Shown piece by piece: positions 26,469-34,688 of a DNA stretch of 64,000 nt. The stretch's first letter is position 1. Every line of letters starts with the position of its first letter. The DNA comes from Lachnospiraceae bacterium UBA7086. Its GTDB lineage: Bacteria; Bacillota; Clostridia; Lachnospirales; Lachnospiraceae. The DNA is taken from positions 1 through 64,000 of the forward strand of contig DKZA01000026.1 in the NCBI GenBank assembly GCA_002492525.1, written 5' to 3'. The notes under the pieces were generated by a model. The model had not been told where the DNA came from. It saw nothing but the letters and a program-made list of their open reading frames with translations, and did no database searches. The translations under genes were made by a program, and so were the position numbers.

Positions 26469-28001
26469 ATGGGCAGAATACAACAGGCCAGGAAAAATAT
26501 CATATTCGGCTTTGTCAGTAATTTTGTGATCATTCTGATGAATTTCCTGCAAAGGGACATCTTCATCAGGATGCTTGGCAGGACGCTTCTGGGGGTCAAC
26601 GGTATCTATACCGATGTGCTGAGTGTATTATCTCTGACGGAGATGGGAATCGGCACGGCCCTTAATTACAGTCTTTATAAGCCGGTGGCCCAGGGCAACC
26701 GTGAGAAGATTAAGTCTTACATGCAGTTTTATAAGAGAGCCTATCTTACCATTGCCGGTATCATCACGGTGCTTGGTATCGCGATCTCTCCTTTTCTGAA
26801 ATATATCCTCAAGAATCCCGGCAGTCTTACCATACAGGAACTGACACTGTATTATTATATTTTCCTGTTCAATACGGTCATCAGTTATTTTGTGACCTAT
26901 AAATATAGTCTTGTAAATGCAGAACAGAAGAATTATATCCAGACCAATATTGCCACAGTGACGAAGATTATTGTTACATTGGTGCAGATCGTAGTACTGG
27001 TATTTACGAAGAATTTTCTCTTTTATCTGCTGGCCCAGTCTCTGGTGGAACTGCTGCAGAAGATTTTTGTGAGTGTTTACCTGGGCAGGATGTATCCTTA
27101 TCTGAAGGATAAAAATGTACGGAAACTGAGTAAAGACGAGACGCAGGTGGTTGCCACCAAGACGAAGGCGCTGGTCTGTCACAAGGTCGGCGATGTGGCA
27201 AGATTACAGACGGATAAGATTATTATTTCTTCCTTTGTCAATGTGGACACTTCTGCCGTCGTGGATAATTATGTTTATATCATTACTTATGTGGGAAACT
27301 TTGTAAATATCATCTTTGATTCCGTAATTTCCGGCTTTGGCAATCTGGTGGCCACGGAGTCGAAGGAGAGACAGTATCGGCTTTTTAAGGTGTATCGTTT
27401 TTTTGCCTGCTGGCTTTTTGGTTTCGGGGCAGTGGGATTCTGGCATTTGCTGACACCGTTGATTGGCGGACTGTGGCTGGATGACAGCTGGGTGGTCAGT
27501 GAATTGACAGTGACCCTTTTGGTTGTGGACTTTTATTTAAAAGGCGGCCGCACAGTGCTTCTTAACTTTAAGATTGCTTCGGGCTTGTTTGAACAGGACC
27601 GATTTCTGCCGTTAATACAGGGAGGCATCAATTTGGTGGTGTCCATTGTTCTGGTACAGAAAATAGGTGTGGCGGGCGTTTATGTGGGCACGGTGGTGTC
27701 GGGCATCCTGGCCAACCTGATTCGTCCGGTGATTATTTACCGGGTATGTTTTGATAAAAAAGCATGGTCCTATTTTATGGATTCCTTGAAATATATGGCA
27801 GTGGTGCTTTTGGTGGCCCTTGTGATGATGCCTGTCCGTCATGTGGTTATGAGGGAGGTAACAATTGTTACATTTGCGGCCATGGTACTGTTTGTGACAG
27901 TGTTATACAATGGAGTGTTTTTGCTGGCTTTTCATAGAACAGAGGAGTTTATTTATCTGTGGAATGTGGTAGCAAAGAAGATGCCGGGACTGAGAAAATA
28001 G
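26469..28001 (+). CDS. Wzx-type polysaccharide flippase (MOP superfamily)
   Basis: The 510-residue protein has about 14 membrane segments throughout its length with short basic loops, the MATE/MOP build of Wzx. The opening (FGFVSNFVIILMNFLQRDIFIRML) and GGLWLDDSWVVS near 335 are typical of Gram-positive members. It moves the undecaprenyl-linked repeat unit to the outside for the Wzy protein encoded nearby (29237). It is the only Wzx in the window, but two ABC flippases are also encoded. The ribosome site is weak. Confidence 0.88.
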   Translation: MGRIQQARKNIIFGFVSNFVIILMNFLQRDIFIRMLGRTLLGVNGIYTDVLSVLSLTEMGIGTALNYSLYKPVAQGNREKIKSYMQFYKRAYLTIAGIITVLGIAISPFLKYILKNPGSLTIQELTLYYYIFLFNTVISYFVTYKYSLVNAEQKNYIQTNIATVTKIIVTLVQIVVLVFTKNFLFYLLAQSLVELLQKIFVSVYLGRMYPYLKDKNVRKLSKDETQVVATKTKALVCHKVGDVARLQTDKIIISSFVNVDTSAVVDNYVYIITYVGNFVNIIFDSVISGFGNLVATESKERQYRLFKVYRFFACWLFGFGAVGFWHLLTPLIGGLWLDDSWVVSELTVTLLVVDFYLKGGRTVLLNFKIASGLFEQDRFLPLIQGGINLVVSIVLVQKIGVAGVYVGTVVSGILANLIRPVIIYRVCFDKKAWSYFMDSLKYMAVVLLVALVMMPVRHVVMREVTIVTFAAMVLFVTVLYNGVFLLAFHRTEEFIYLWNVVAKKMPGLRK

Positions 28002-28034
28002 CGCAATACGAAAGGACTCTGAAATGAGGTTGTT

Positions 28035-29174
28035 ATGAACAAAACTCTTTTGATTGAAAATGGTTGTAAGGAACTTATGAGTTATGGTGTCTGGGATCAG
28101 AAAACCAGGCTGAAACGTTTTGTCAAAAAAACGGTTTTTGGCAGAAAGGCAATGCCGGAGGATTTGATTTTCTGGCCCACAGGGCTTCTTGCGGACGGCT
28201 TGTGGCACTGCCGGGCGGATCTTGTGGGTATGTGTGAGGACGGACGGCAGGAAAAAACATCGGATAACGGGCAGACACTGGAGGAGATTCAGCGGATAGA
28301 GAACGCTTTGACGGCTTATTTTGAAAGGTGGCGAAGGAAGGGGATGCCCCTTTATTTTCTGGACGATCTGGTTGCGGGCGAGACGTTCCTGGAACAATAT
28401 CTGAGTCAGGTGTCTAAGGCAGATAAAGAATCCAAAGCGGGACATGGCCGCGCCGCGCAGTATCGTGAGGCGGTAGATAAGATGGCAGTGTATGTCATGG
28501 AGTATGCCAAAGACGAAGCGGGCAGCCTCCTTTATCGGGCAGGATGGGACAATGGATATGTGTTTGCGGATACGATTGGGATTGTGTGTCCTTTTTTATA
28601 TCGCTATGGCATGGCTTTTGACAGACAGGAATGTATGGAGATGGCGGTGAAGCAGATTGCCAATTTTCTGGCTTATGGGATGGATGGCGTAAGCGGCCTT
28701 CCCTACCATGGCTATGATATGGCGAATGGCTGCAAATATGGCGTAATCGGCTGGGGACGGGCGGCGGGCTGGATATTGCGGGGAATGTCCAGATGTTTTT
28801 TGTCAGATTATGGCAGAGAGCGTTTGAAGGAGCCTTTTATCAGGCTTGTGGATCAGGTGCTTGCCTATCAGAGACCGGACGGCGCCTTTTCCTGGCAGCT
28901 GCAGGCGCTGGAAGGGCCTAAGGATACTTCCGTCACGGGCATGATCTGTGCGGCGCTCAAAGAGGGAATAGAGTTGAAGATTCTTGTGGGAGACGGGTAC
29001 AGACAGGCTTTTGTACGCGGCAGGGATTCTTTGGAGAAATCCATTCACGACGGCAGGGTCTATGACTGTTCCGGGGAGTGTGAGGGCTTTGCCCAGTATC
29101 CGCAGAGATACGGAGCCTATCCCTGGGCTTTGGGTCCGGCGCTTATGGTTTGTGAAAATAAGACACAGGCGTAG
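28035..29174 (+). CDS. GH88/GH105-like unsaturated uronyl hydrolase family protein
   Basis: The 379-residue protein has the (alpha/alpha)6 glycosidase pattern: GWDNGYVFADTIG near 170-181 with two conserved acidic residues (D172, D179), IGWGRAAGWILRGM (usually GWARGNGW) near 238-250, and DTSVTGMICAAL near 298-310. No signal peptide is seen, so it should act in the cytoplasm. Family members remove unsaturated uronic acids from oligosaccharides, which is odd in a biosynthetic locus. It may trim or epimerise a precursor, edit lipid-linked units, or have lost hydrolase activity. GAGG precedes ATG 28035. It lies between Wzx and Wzy genes. Confidence 0.65.
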   Translation: MNKTLLIENGCKELMSYGVWDQKTRLKRFVKKTVFGRKAMPEDLIFWPTGLLADGLWHCRADLVGMCEDGRQEKTSDNGQTLEEIQRIENALTAYFERWRRKGMPLYFLDDLVAGETFLEQYLSQVSKADKESKAGHGRAAQYREAVDKMAVYVMEYAKDEAGSLLYRAGWDNGYVFADTIGIVCPFLYRYGMAFDRQECMEMAVKQIANFLAYGMDGVSGLPYHGYDMANGCKYGVIGWGRAAGWILRGMSRCFLSDYGRERLKEPFIRLVDQVLAYQRPDGAFSWQLQALEGPKDTSVTGMICAALKEGIELKILVGDGYRQAFVRGRDSLEKSIHDGRVYDCSGECEGFAQYPQRYGAYPWALGPALMVCENKTQA

Positions 29175-29236
29175 AGGAAGTCCTGCTGGGGAGGACTTTG
29201 CGGGAAGTGTTTTTATGTTTTGAATATGGAGGAAAA

Positions 29237-30823
29237 ATGAGCAATCTGGCGAAACAGACCGGTAAAAAGATAAAAATGGAAGAGGCTTTTTTCTGGGGCT
29301 TTTTTATCCTGTTATCCCTGGCGAAGGGGCTGGGGTTTTATGAGGGTCAGAAACTGTTTATGCTGTTGGTGGTGCCGGGGCTTTTATGCGGCCTTTTAAA
29401 GATTCTGGCTTCGCCTTATACCAGGAAACAACTTTCCATGCTGACCATATTGTTTTCCATGACGGCATTGGTATATTGTCGTTCCCGTGCAACGGGTATT
29501 TTGTTTGTGGCTTTTCTGGTGCTCGGCATGAAGGGAATCAGCGTAAAGAGGGCCTTTCATGTAGGGCTGTGGGTGTGGGCGGTCTGTGCGGTATTTTTAA
29601 GCATTTTTTCCTTTTTCCGTCTGGAACATACGATTTACCGGGTACATGCCAAGATGGGACTTGGTCATATATTCCGTTGGAGCCTGGGATTTACCCATCC
29701 GAATATTTTGCATATTACTTATCTTGCCCTGTGTGCGTTTATTTTGTATGAGATGGGGGAGCGGTATCGTCTGCGGCATTTTATTCTGCTGATGGCTGGC
29801 AATCTGCTGGTTTTTTTGTATTCTGTCAGTTATACGGGATTTGGGATTGTGGCGGTACTCCTGATTGGCTGTCTATATGTACAGATAAGGCCCCGCTTTT
29901 GTATTCTTGAGAACATACTGGCGAATCTGGTGTTGCCGGTATGTCTGATCTTATCCTTTGTTCTGCCCAAACTGTTATATGATAATCCGATTTGTGACAG
30001 AGTACAGGCGCTTAATGCCCTGTTGAATACGAGAATATGGCTGGCGGATCAGTTTCTGGTGCCGGAGTACCGGAGTTTGTTTGGCATTGATATTTCCCAG
30101 GTGGTGAAATCCTCCATGACCATGGACAATTCCTATGTGATGGGCTATATTAATTACGGGCTGATTCCTTTTACCCTGATTATTATAGGTTACTTTGCGC
30201 TGTTGTTTTATCTGACTCACAGACAGAAGACCAGAGAGTTGGTGATTTTGGTATGTTTTCTGGCGGCAGGATGGACAGAACAACTGTTATTTAATACATC
30301 TTTTAAAAATATTACTTTGATTTTCCTGGGAGCTATGCTGTTTGAGCGGCAGGATGGAGAGAAAGAGTACTGTATTCTGCCATGCTTTCAAAAGGAGAGA
30401 TGGATTCCTTTTGTCGGCTTGCCGGATTTGGCGGCTGCTCGTGCAGAAGCGGTCTGGAAAGCGCATAAAAGAAGTGTCCTGGCAATGATTCTGGCCGGCG
30501 GTGTAATCGGCGGCGTTTTGTGTTTCGTGTGTTATGAAGTTCCTGCCGGTTATGTGGTACAGCGTTTCTATACGGACGGTCTGGAAGAGACATCCGTTTA
30601 TCTGGAGAGTGCGGACGATCCGGCTTACGCGGGATATCGGGTCATGAACTATAAGGATGCGGAAACGCCCATGCAGGTTATAACAGGCAAAGCCGTAGAA
30701 CTGGAGACGTTTCGTTATTATCTGGGGAGCATATTGATTGGCGGAACTGCCGGTGCACTTTTAGGAGTACCGGGTATAGGATACAGAGAAAGGAAGAGGG
30801 GGACGATTGGTGAGACACCCTGA
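29237..30823 (+). CDS. O-antigen ligase/Wzy-like polymerase (second) with extra C-terminal domain
   Basis: The 528-residue protein has about ten membrane segments in the first 370 residues, with GFTHPNILHITYL near 145-157 and YSVSYTGFG near 195-203, which match Wzy/WaaL loops and parallel the other polymerase at 18199. After the polymerase part come a cytoplasmic stretch, a membrane segment (about 427-447), a small outside domain (YVVQRFYTDG to VELETFRYYL) and a final membrane segment. That tail is not typical of Wzy and may dock another factor. ATG 29237 has GGAGG upstream; an earlier in-frame start at 29198 lacks a site. Confidence 0.72.
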   Translation: MSNLAKQTGKKIKMEEAFFWGFFILLSLAKGLGFYEGQKLFMLLVVPGLLCGLLKILASPYTRKQLSMLTILFSMTALVYCRSRATGILFVAFLVLGMKGISVKRAFHVGLWVWAVCAVFLSIFSFFRLEHTIYRVHAKMGLGHIFRWSLGFTHPNILHITYLALCAFILYEMGERYRLRHFILLMAGNLLVFLYSVSYTGFGIVAVLLIGCLYVQIRPRFCILENILANLVLPVCLILSFVLPKLLYDNPICDRVQALNALLNTRIWLADQFLVPEYRSLFGIDISQVVKSSMTMDNSYVMGYINYGLIPFTLIIIGYFALLFYLTHRQKTRELVILVCFLAAGWTEQLLFNTSFKNITLIFLGAMLFERQDGEKEYCILPCFQKERWIPFVGLPDLAAARAEAVWKAHKRSVLAMILAGGVIGGVLCFVCYEVPAGYVVQRFYTDGLEETSVYLESADDPAYAGYRVMNYKDAETPMQVITGKAVELETFRYYLGSILIGGTAGALLGVPGIGYRERKRGTIGETP

Positions 30824-32771
30824 TAAAGAGCAGAACAGGCAACTGACATATTGTAAAATTCTGAAGACTAAAATTAATGTCACGGATATGGAGCATACGA
30901 TTTCTTACATCACACAGAATCTGGATGCTTTGAAAGGCGACTATATCTGCGTCTCCAATGTACACACTACAGTGATGGCTTTTCGGGACAAAGAATACAG
31001 AAAGGTACAAAACAGTGCCGCTATGGCGCTGCCGGACGGACAGCCACTTTCCATTGTGAGCCGTAAGAGAGGATTTACACAGGCCAGGCGGGTGCCGGGG
31101 CCGGATCTGATGCCGGCCATTCTTGCGCTGTCTCAGGAAAAGGGATACAGGCATTATTTTTATGGCAGTTCGGAGAGCACTCTGACAGAGCTTCGGAAAG
31201 TATTGGTTAAACGCTATCCAAAGCTGCAGATTGCAGGCATGTATTCTCCGCCTTTTCGCGCGCTCACCAAGGAAGAGGACGAGGAAGTTATCCGCAGGAT
31301 CAATGACAGCGGCGCAGATTTTGTCTGGGTGGCTTTAGGTGCACCCAAACAGGAACTGTGGATGTATGAACATCGTCATAGAGTGAAAGGCTTGATGTTA
31401 GGGGTGGGCGCCGCTTTTGATTTCACGGCGGGAACCACGAAACGGGCTCCCATGTGGATGCAGAAGCTGTGCCTGGAATGGGTATTTCGGATTCTGCGGG
31501 ATCCGGGGCGTATGCTGCCCCGTTATCTGAATACGAATTTTGCTTTTTTATACTATGTGCATAAGGAAAATCAGGCGCTCAGGAAAGCGAAGCGGGAGGG
31601 TATGCATATCGCGATGATCGGCCACAAGAGAATTCCTTCCAGAGAAGGAGGCGTGGAAGTGGTGGTGGAAGAACTTTCCGTGCGGATGGCAGCACTGGGA
31701 CATCGGGTGGATGCTTACAATCGGTTTGGGCATCATGTGTCCGGCAAGAAATATGATCAGGAATATGGCTGGAAGGGCCGTAAATTCTATAAAGGGGTGC
31801 GGGTCTATATTGTGCCGACCTTTAGGCGAAGCAGCTTAAATGCCATTGTTTATTCGTTCTTTGCCACGATTATGGCGCTGTTTCACAGGTATGATGTACT
31901 GCATTATCATGCGGAGGGACCATGTGCCATGTTATGGCTGCCGAAACTTCTGGGCCGTAAGATTGTGGTGACGGTTCACGGATTGGACTGGCAGAGGGCC
32001 AAATGGGGGAACTTTGCTTCCTTTGTAATTAAATTCGGGGAAAAGATGGCTGCCAGATATGCGGACGAAGTGATTGTTCTGTCGGAGAATGTAAAACAAT
32101 ATTTTGCGGATACTTATCACAGACAGGTCACTTATATTCCCAATGGTATCAGCAGACCGGTACCGAAGGAGGCCGATTTGATCAGGTCGAAATATGGGCT
32201 TGAGAAAGACGGGTATTTCCTGTTTCTTGCCCGCATCGTGCCGGAAAAAGGTCTGCATTATCTGATAGAAGCGTTCGGGCAGATTGCAACGGATAAGAAA
32301 CTGGTCATTGCCGGCGGCAGCAGTCAGGCCATGGAGTATATGGAACAGATTCACAGGATGGCATCCCAGGACGAGAGAATTATTATGACAGATTTTGTGC
32401 AGGGACAAGTTCTGGAGGAGCTTTACTCCAATGCCTATGCTTTTGTACTGCCAAGCGATGTGGAAGGTATGGCACTTACCCTTTTAGAGGCCATGAGTTA
32501 CGGCAACTGTTGTCTGGTCAGTGATATCTGTGAGAATACGGAAGTGACGGAAGATAAGGCTTTTACTTTCCGCAAGGGAGACGTAAAAGATTTAAAGAAG
32601 AAACTGGAATATATGTTGGCAAATCCCGAGATTGTACGGGAGTATGGCAGTCAGAGTGTGGACTATATCTGCGGGAAATATAACTGGGATGATGTGGTAG
32701 AGCGGACGGTGGCACTTTATCGGAAAGCATCGGGCAGGAAGACGGTTCATCCTCAAAAGGAGAAAGAGTAA
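30810..32771 (+). CDS. Two-domain glycosyltransferase: WecG/TagA (GT26) fused to GT4
   Basis: Residues about 15-245 are a WecG/TagA/CpsF domain: SNVHTTVMAF, PDGQPL, GPDLMPAIL, FYGSSESTL, GAPKQELWM near 177-185 and GVGAAFDFTAGT. Residues about 265-640 are a GT4 GT-B enzyme: IGHKRIPSREGGVEVVVEEL, FLARIVPEKGLHYLIEAF and PSDVEGMALTLLEAMSYG with the E-x7-E. GT26 adds N-acetylmannosamine(uronate) or glucose-type units to lipid-linked GlcNAc; the fusion would add two consecutive sugars. No stop or shift separates the parts. The start is GTG 30810 (or TTG 30807), with AGGGGG upstream, inside the end of the polymerase gene. The stop overlaps the next ATG by one base. Confidence 0.9.
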   Translation: MRHPDKEQNRQLTYCKILKTKINVTDMEHTISYITQNLDALKGDYICVSNVHTTVMAFRDKEYRKVQNSAAMALPDGQPLSIVSRKRGFTQARRVPGPDLMPAILALSQEKGYRHYFYGSSESTLTELRKVLVKRYPKLQIAGMYSPPFRALTKEEDEEVIRRINDSGADFVWVALGAPKQELWMYEHRHRVKGLMLGVGAAFDFTAGTTKRAPMWMQKLCLEWVFRILRDPGRMLPRYLNTNFAFLYYVHKENQALRKAKREGMHIAMIGHKRIPSREGGVEVVVEELSVRMAALGHRVDAYNRFGHHVSGKKYDQEYGWKGRKFYKGVRVYIVPTFRRSSLNAIVYSFFATIMALFHRYDVLHYHAEGPCAMLWLPKLLGRKIVVTVHGLDWQRAKWGNFASFVIKFGEKMAARYADEVIVLSENVKQYFADTYHRQVTYIPNGISRPVPKEADLIRSKYGLEKDGYFLFLARIVPEKGLHYLIEAFGQIATDKKLVIAGGSSQAMEYMEQIHRMASQDERIIMTDFVQGQVLEELYSNAYAFVLPSDVEGMALTLLEAMSYGNCCLVSDICENTEVTEDKAFTFRKGDVKDLKKKLEYMLANPEIVREYGSQSVDYICGKYNWDDVVERTVALYRKASGRKTVHPQKEKE

Positions 32772-34627
32772 TGCGGAAGAGATATTGCATGGGACTTATG
32801 CTGGCGCTGGCCATAATTGCGGCATTGTGTTACCTGTATATTCTGCAAAATAACAGTGTGGTATTGGAGATGGCGGATGGCGTGCCTGTCTTAAGAGTAT
32901 CCACACAGCAGAGCACCAATCTGATTACGCTGTGGCAGGATGAGGAAGACGGGAAGTCATATTTCTTTCTGCCTTCCTGTATTGATCATCACAAGATTAC
33001 AGTAGGGATAGACAGCGTGCAGTTCGCCGGAGAAACCTATGAAAAGGGTGATGTCTTTACTTGGGAAGAAGATACGGAGCATATAGTATCGATTGTGGAT
33101 GATACTTATGGGGTCAGCCATTACGGGATTACTTTCATGAAGTCCGAGAATGTTCCGGCTGTCTTTATTAATACCGAGAGCGGGGATCTTTCCTATCTGC
33201 ATGAGGATAAGGCGAACTTTGAGCCCGGAGATATCTGTGTGGTGCGTTCCGACGGTATCACGGAGTATCAGAACATTCTGCCCAGAATTTCCGGCAGAGG
33301 CAATTCCACCTGGGGGTATGAGAAGAAACCTTATTCTATTAAGCTTTCGGCAGATTATCCTCTTTGTGGGTTGGATAAGGGCGATACTTTCAGACTTTTG
33401 GCTCTCTGGCGGGAAGGAAGCAAGATGGATAACAAGATTGCCATGGATCTGGCGGAGGCGTTGGGTCTTCCTTATACGGCGCAGGGAACCTGGGTGGATT
33501 TGTATATGAACGGGGAATACAGAGGCATCTACTTGTTAGCGGAATCCGTATCTGTGGGAGAAGGCAGGGTGGATATCTATAATCTGGAAGCAGAGAACCG
33601 GCAGAATAATCCCGATATTGACAAGGCGGCATCTTATGCGGAGGAGGACAACAAGGGATATCTTTTGAAAAGCGGAGAGACCTTGGATGGGGGATACCTG
33701 ATTGAAAAAGATCATCCCAAACACTATGAGGCGGAAGCCAATGGTTTCTTAAGTCCTTCCGGAGATCATTTTACAATCAATGCACCCAAACACGCCTCCA
33801 AAGAACAGGTGGCATATATACAGGGGTATGTGGGAAATATTGATACACTGGTGCAGAACGGGGATCCCACAGTCTGGGAATATCTGGATCTTGACAGCTT
33901 CGTCAGACGGTTTCTGGTGGATGAGATTGCACTGAATACGGATACGGGTCTTACCAGTATGTATTTCTATAAAGATAAAGATGACGATAAGCTGTATTCC
34001 GGACCGGCCTGGGATTATGACAATGCTTTCGGGGAGAGAAATTCCGGAGAAGGTTTGTATGTGAATTATTTTGAAACCATTGTAAATAACAATGAGCGGC
34101 TCGGTTCCGCCATCGCCTGGTATCAGAAGCTGTATGATACACCAAAGATGTATCAGCGGGTGACCGAAGAATATGAGGAAATTCTGCCGTTCTTTGAAAA
34201 GCTGATAGCCACAGGCATTGACGAATATGCCGACTGGATTGGGGCTTCGGTGAAGATGGACCGGGTACTGTGGGAGGATAAAAATATTAAGGGTGATTCT
34301 TCCGGGAAGTATGCGGACTATTATGCCAATGTAAGGTATACGAAATATTTTATTGCCCAGCGGCTAAATTATTTATGTCAGAGATGGGGAGTGACGCATG
34401 AGCCCTTTACGGTACCTTCTACCGGACAGATGCACACGGTTACCTTCTCGGTCTATGAAGGCGTGGTGGGTACTATGGAGGTGATGGACGGCATGGAATT
34501 GTGGGAGATGCCGGAGTATGATGCTTCCATCTATCAGGGCTGGGAATATGAGTACAGCCGTGAAAAGTACAGCCCCTATATTCCGATTTATGAAGATATG
34601 GGATTTTATAATGCGAAGTGGCAGTAG
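32771..34627 (+). CDS. Membrane-anchored CotH-type kinase (first of tandem pair)
   Basis: The 618-residue protein has one N-terminal signal anchor (residues about 7-26) and an outside CotH domain: PAVFINTESG, RGNSTWGYEKKPY at 176-188 (Lys of the ATP-binding region), LLALWREGSKMDNKIA, WVDLYMNGEYRGIYLL and GPAWDYDNAFGE at 411-422 with the metal-binding Asp pair. CotH in Bacillus spores is an atypical protein kinase phosphorylating coat protein CotB; related proteins occur outside spores. Here the predicted location outside the cell and the glycan locus suggest attachment to, or phosphorylation of, a surface polymer or protein. That is inference. A paralogue follows at 34689. Confidence 0.82.
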   Translation: MRKRYCMGLMLALAIIAALCYLYILQNNSVVLEMADGVPVLRVSTQQSTNLITLWQDEEDGKSYFFLPSCIDHHKITVGIDSVQFAGETYEKGDVFTWEEDTEHIVSIVDDTYGVSHYGITFMKSENVPAVFINTESGDLSYLHEDKANFEPGDICVVRSDGITEYQNILPRISGRGNSTWGYEKKPYSIKLSADYPLCGLDKGDTFRLLALWREGSKMDNKIAMDLAEALGLPYTAQGTWVDLYMNGEYRGIYLLAESVSVGEGRVDIYNLEAENRQNNPDIDKAASYAEEDNKGYLLKSGETLDGGYLIEKDHPKHYEAEANGFLSPSGDHFTINAPKHASKEQVAYIQGYVGNIDTLVQNGDPTVWEYLDLDSFVRRFLVDEIALNTDTGLTSMYFYKDKDDDKLYSGPAWDYDNAFGERNSGEGLYVNYFETIVNNNERLGSAIAWYQKLYDTPKMYQRVTEEYEEILPFFEKLIATGIDEYADWIGASVKMDRVLWEDKNIKGDSSGKYADYYANVRYTKYFIAQRLNYLCQRWGVTHEPFTVPSTGQMHTVTFSVYEGVVGTMEVMDGMELWEMPEYDASIYQGWEYEYSREKYSPYIPIYEDMGFYNAKWQ

Positions 34628-34688
34628 AGCGCGCCAGGGTATGTGAGACGGGAGTAAGAATCTGATAGATATAAGGGGGCGGAGCAAA

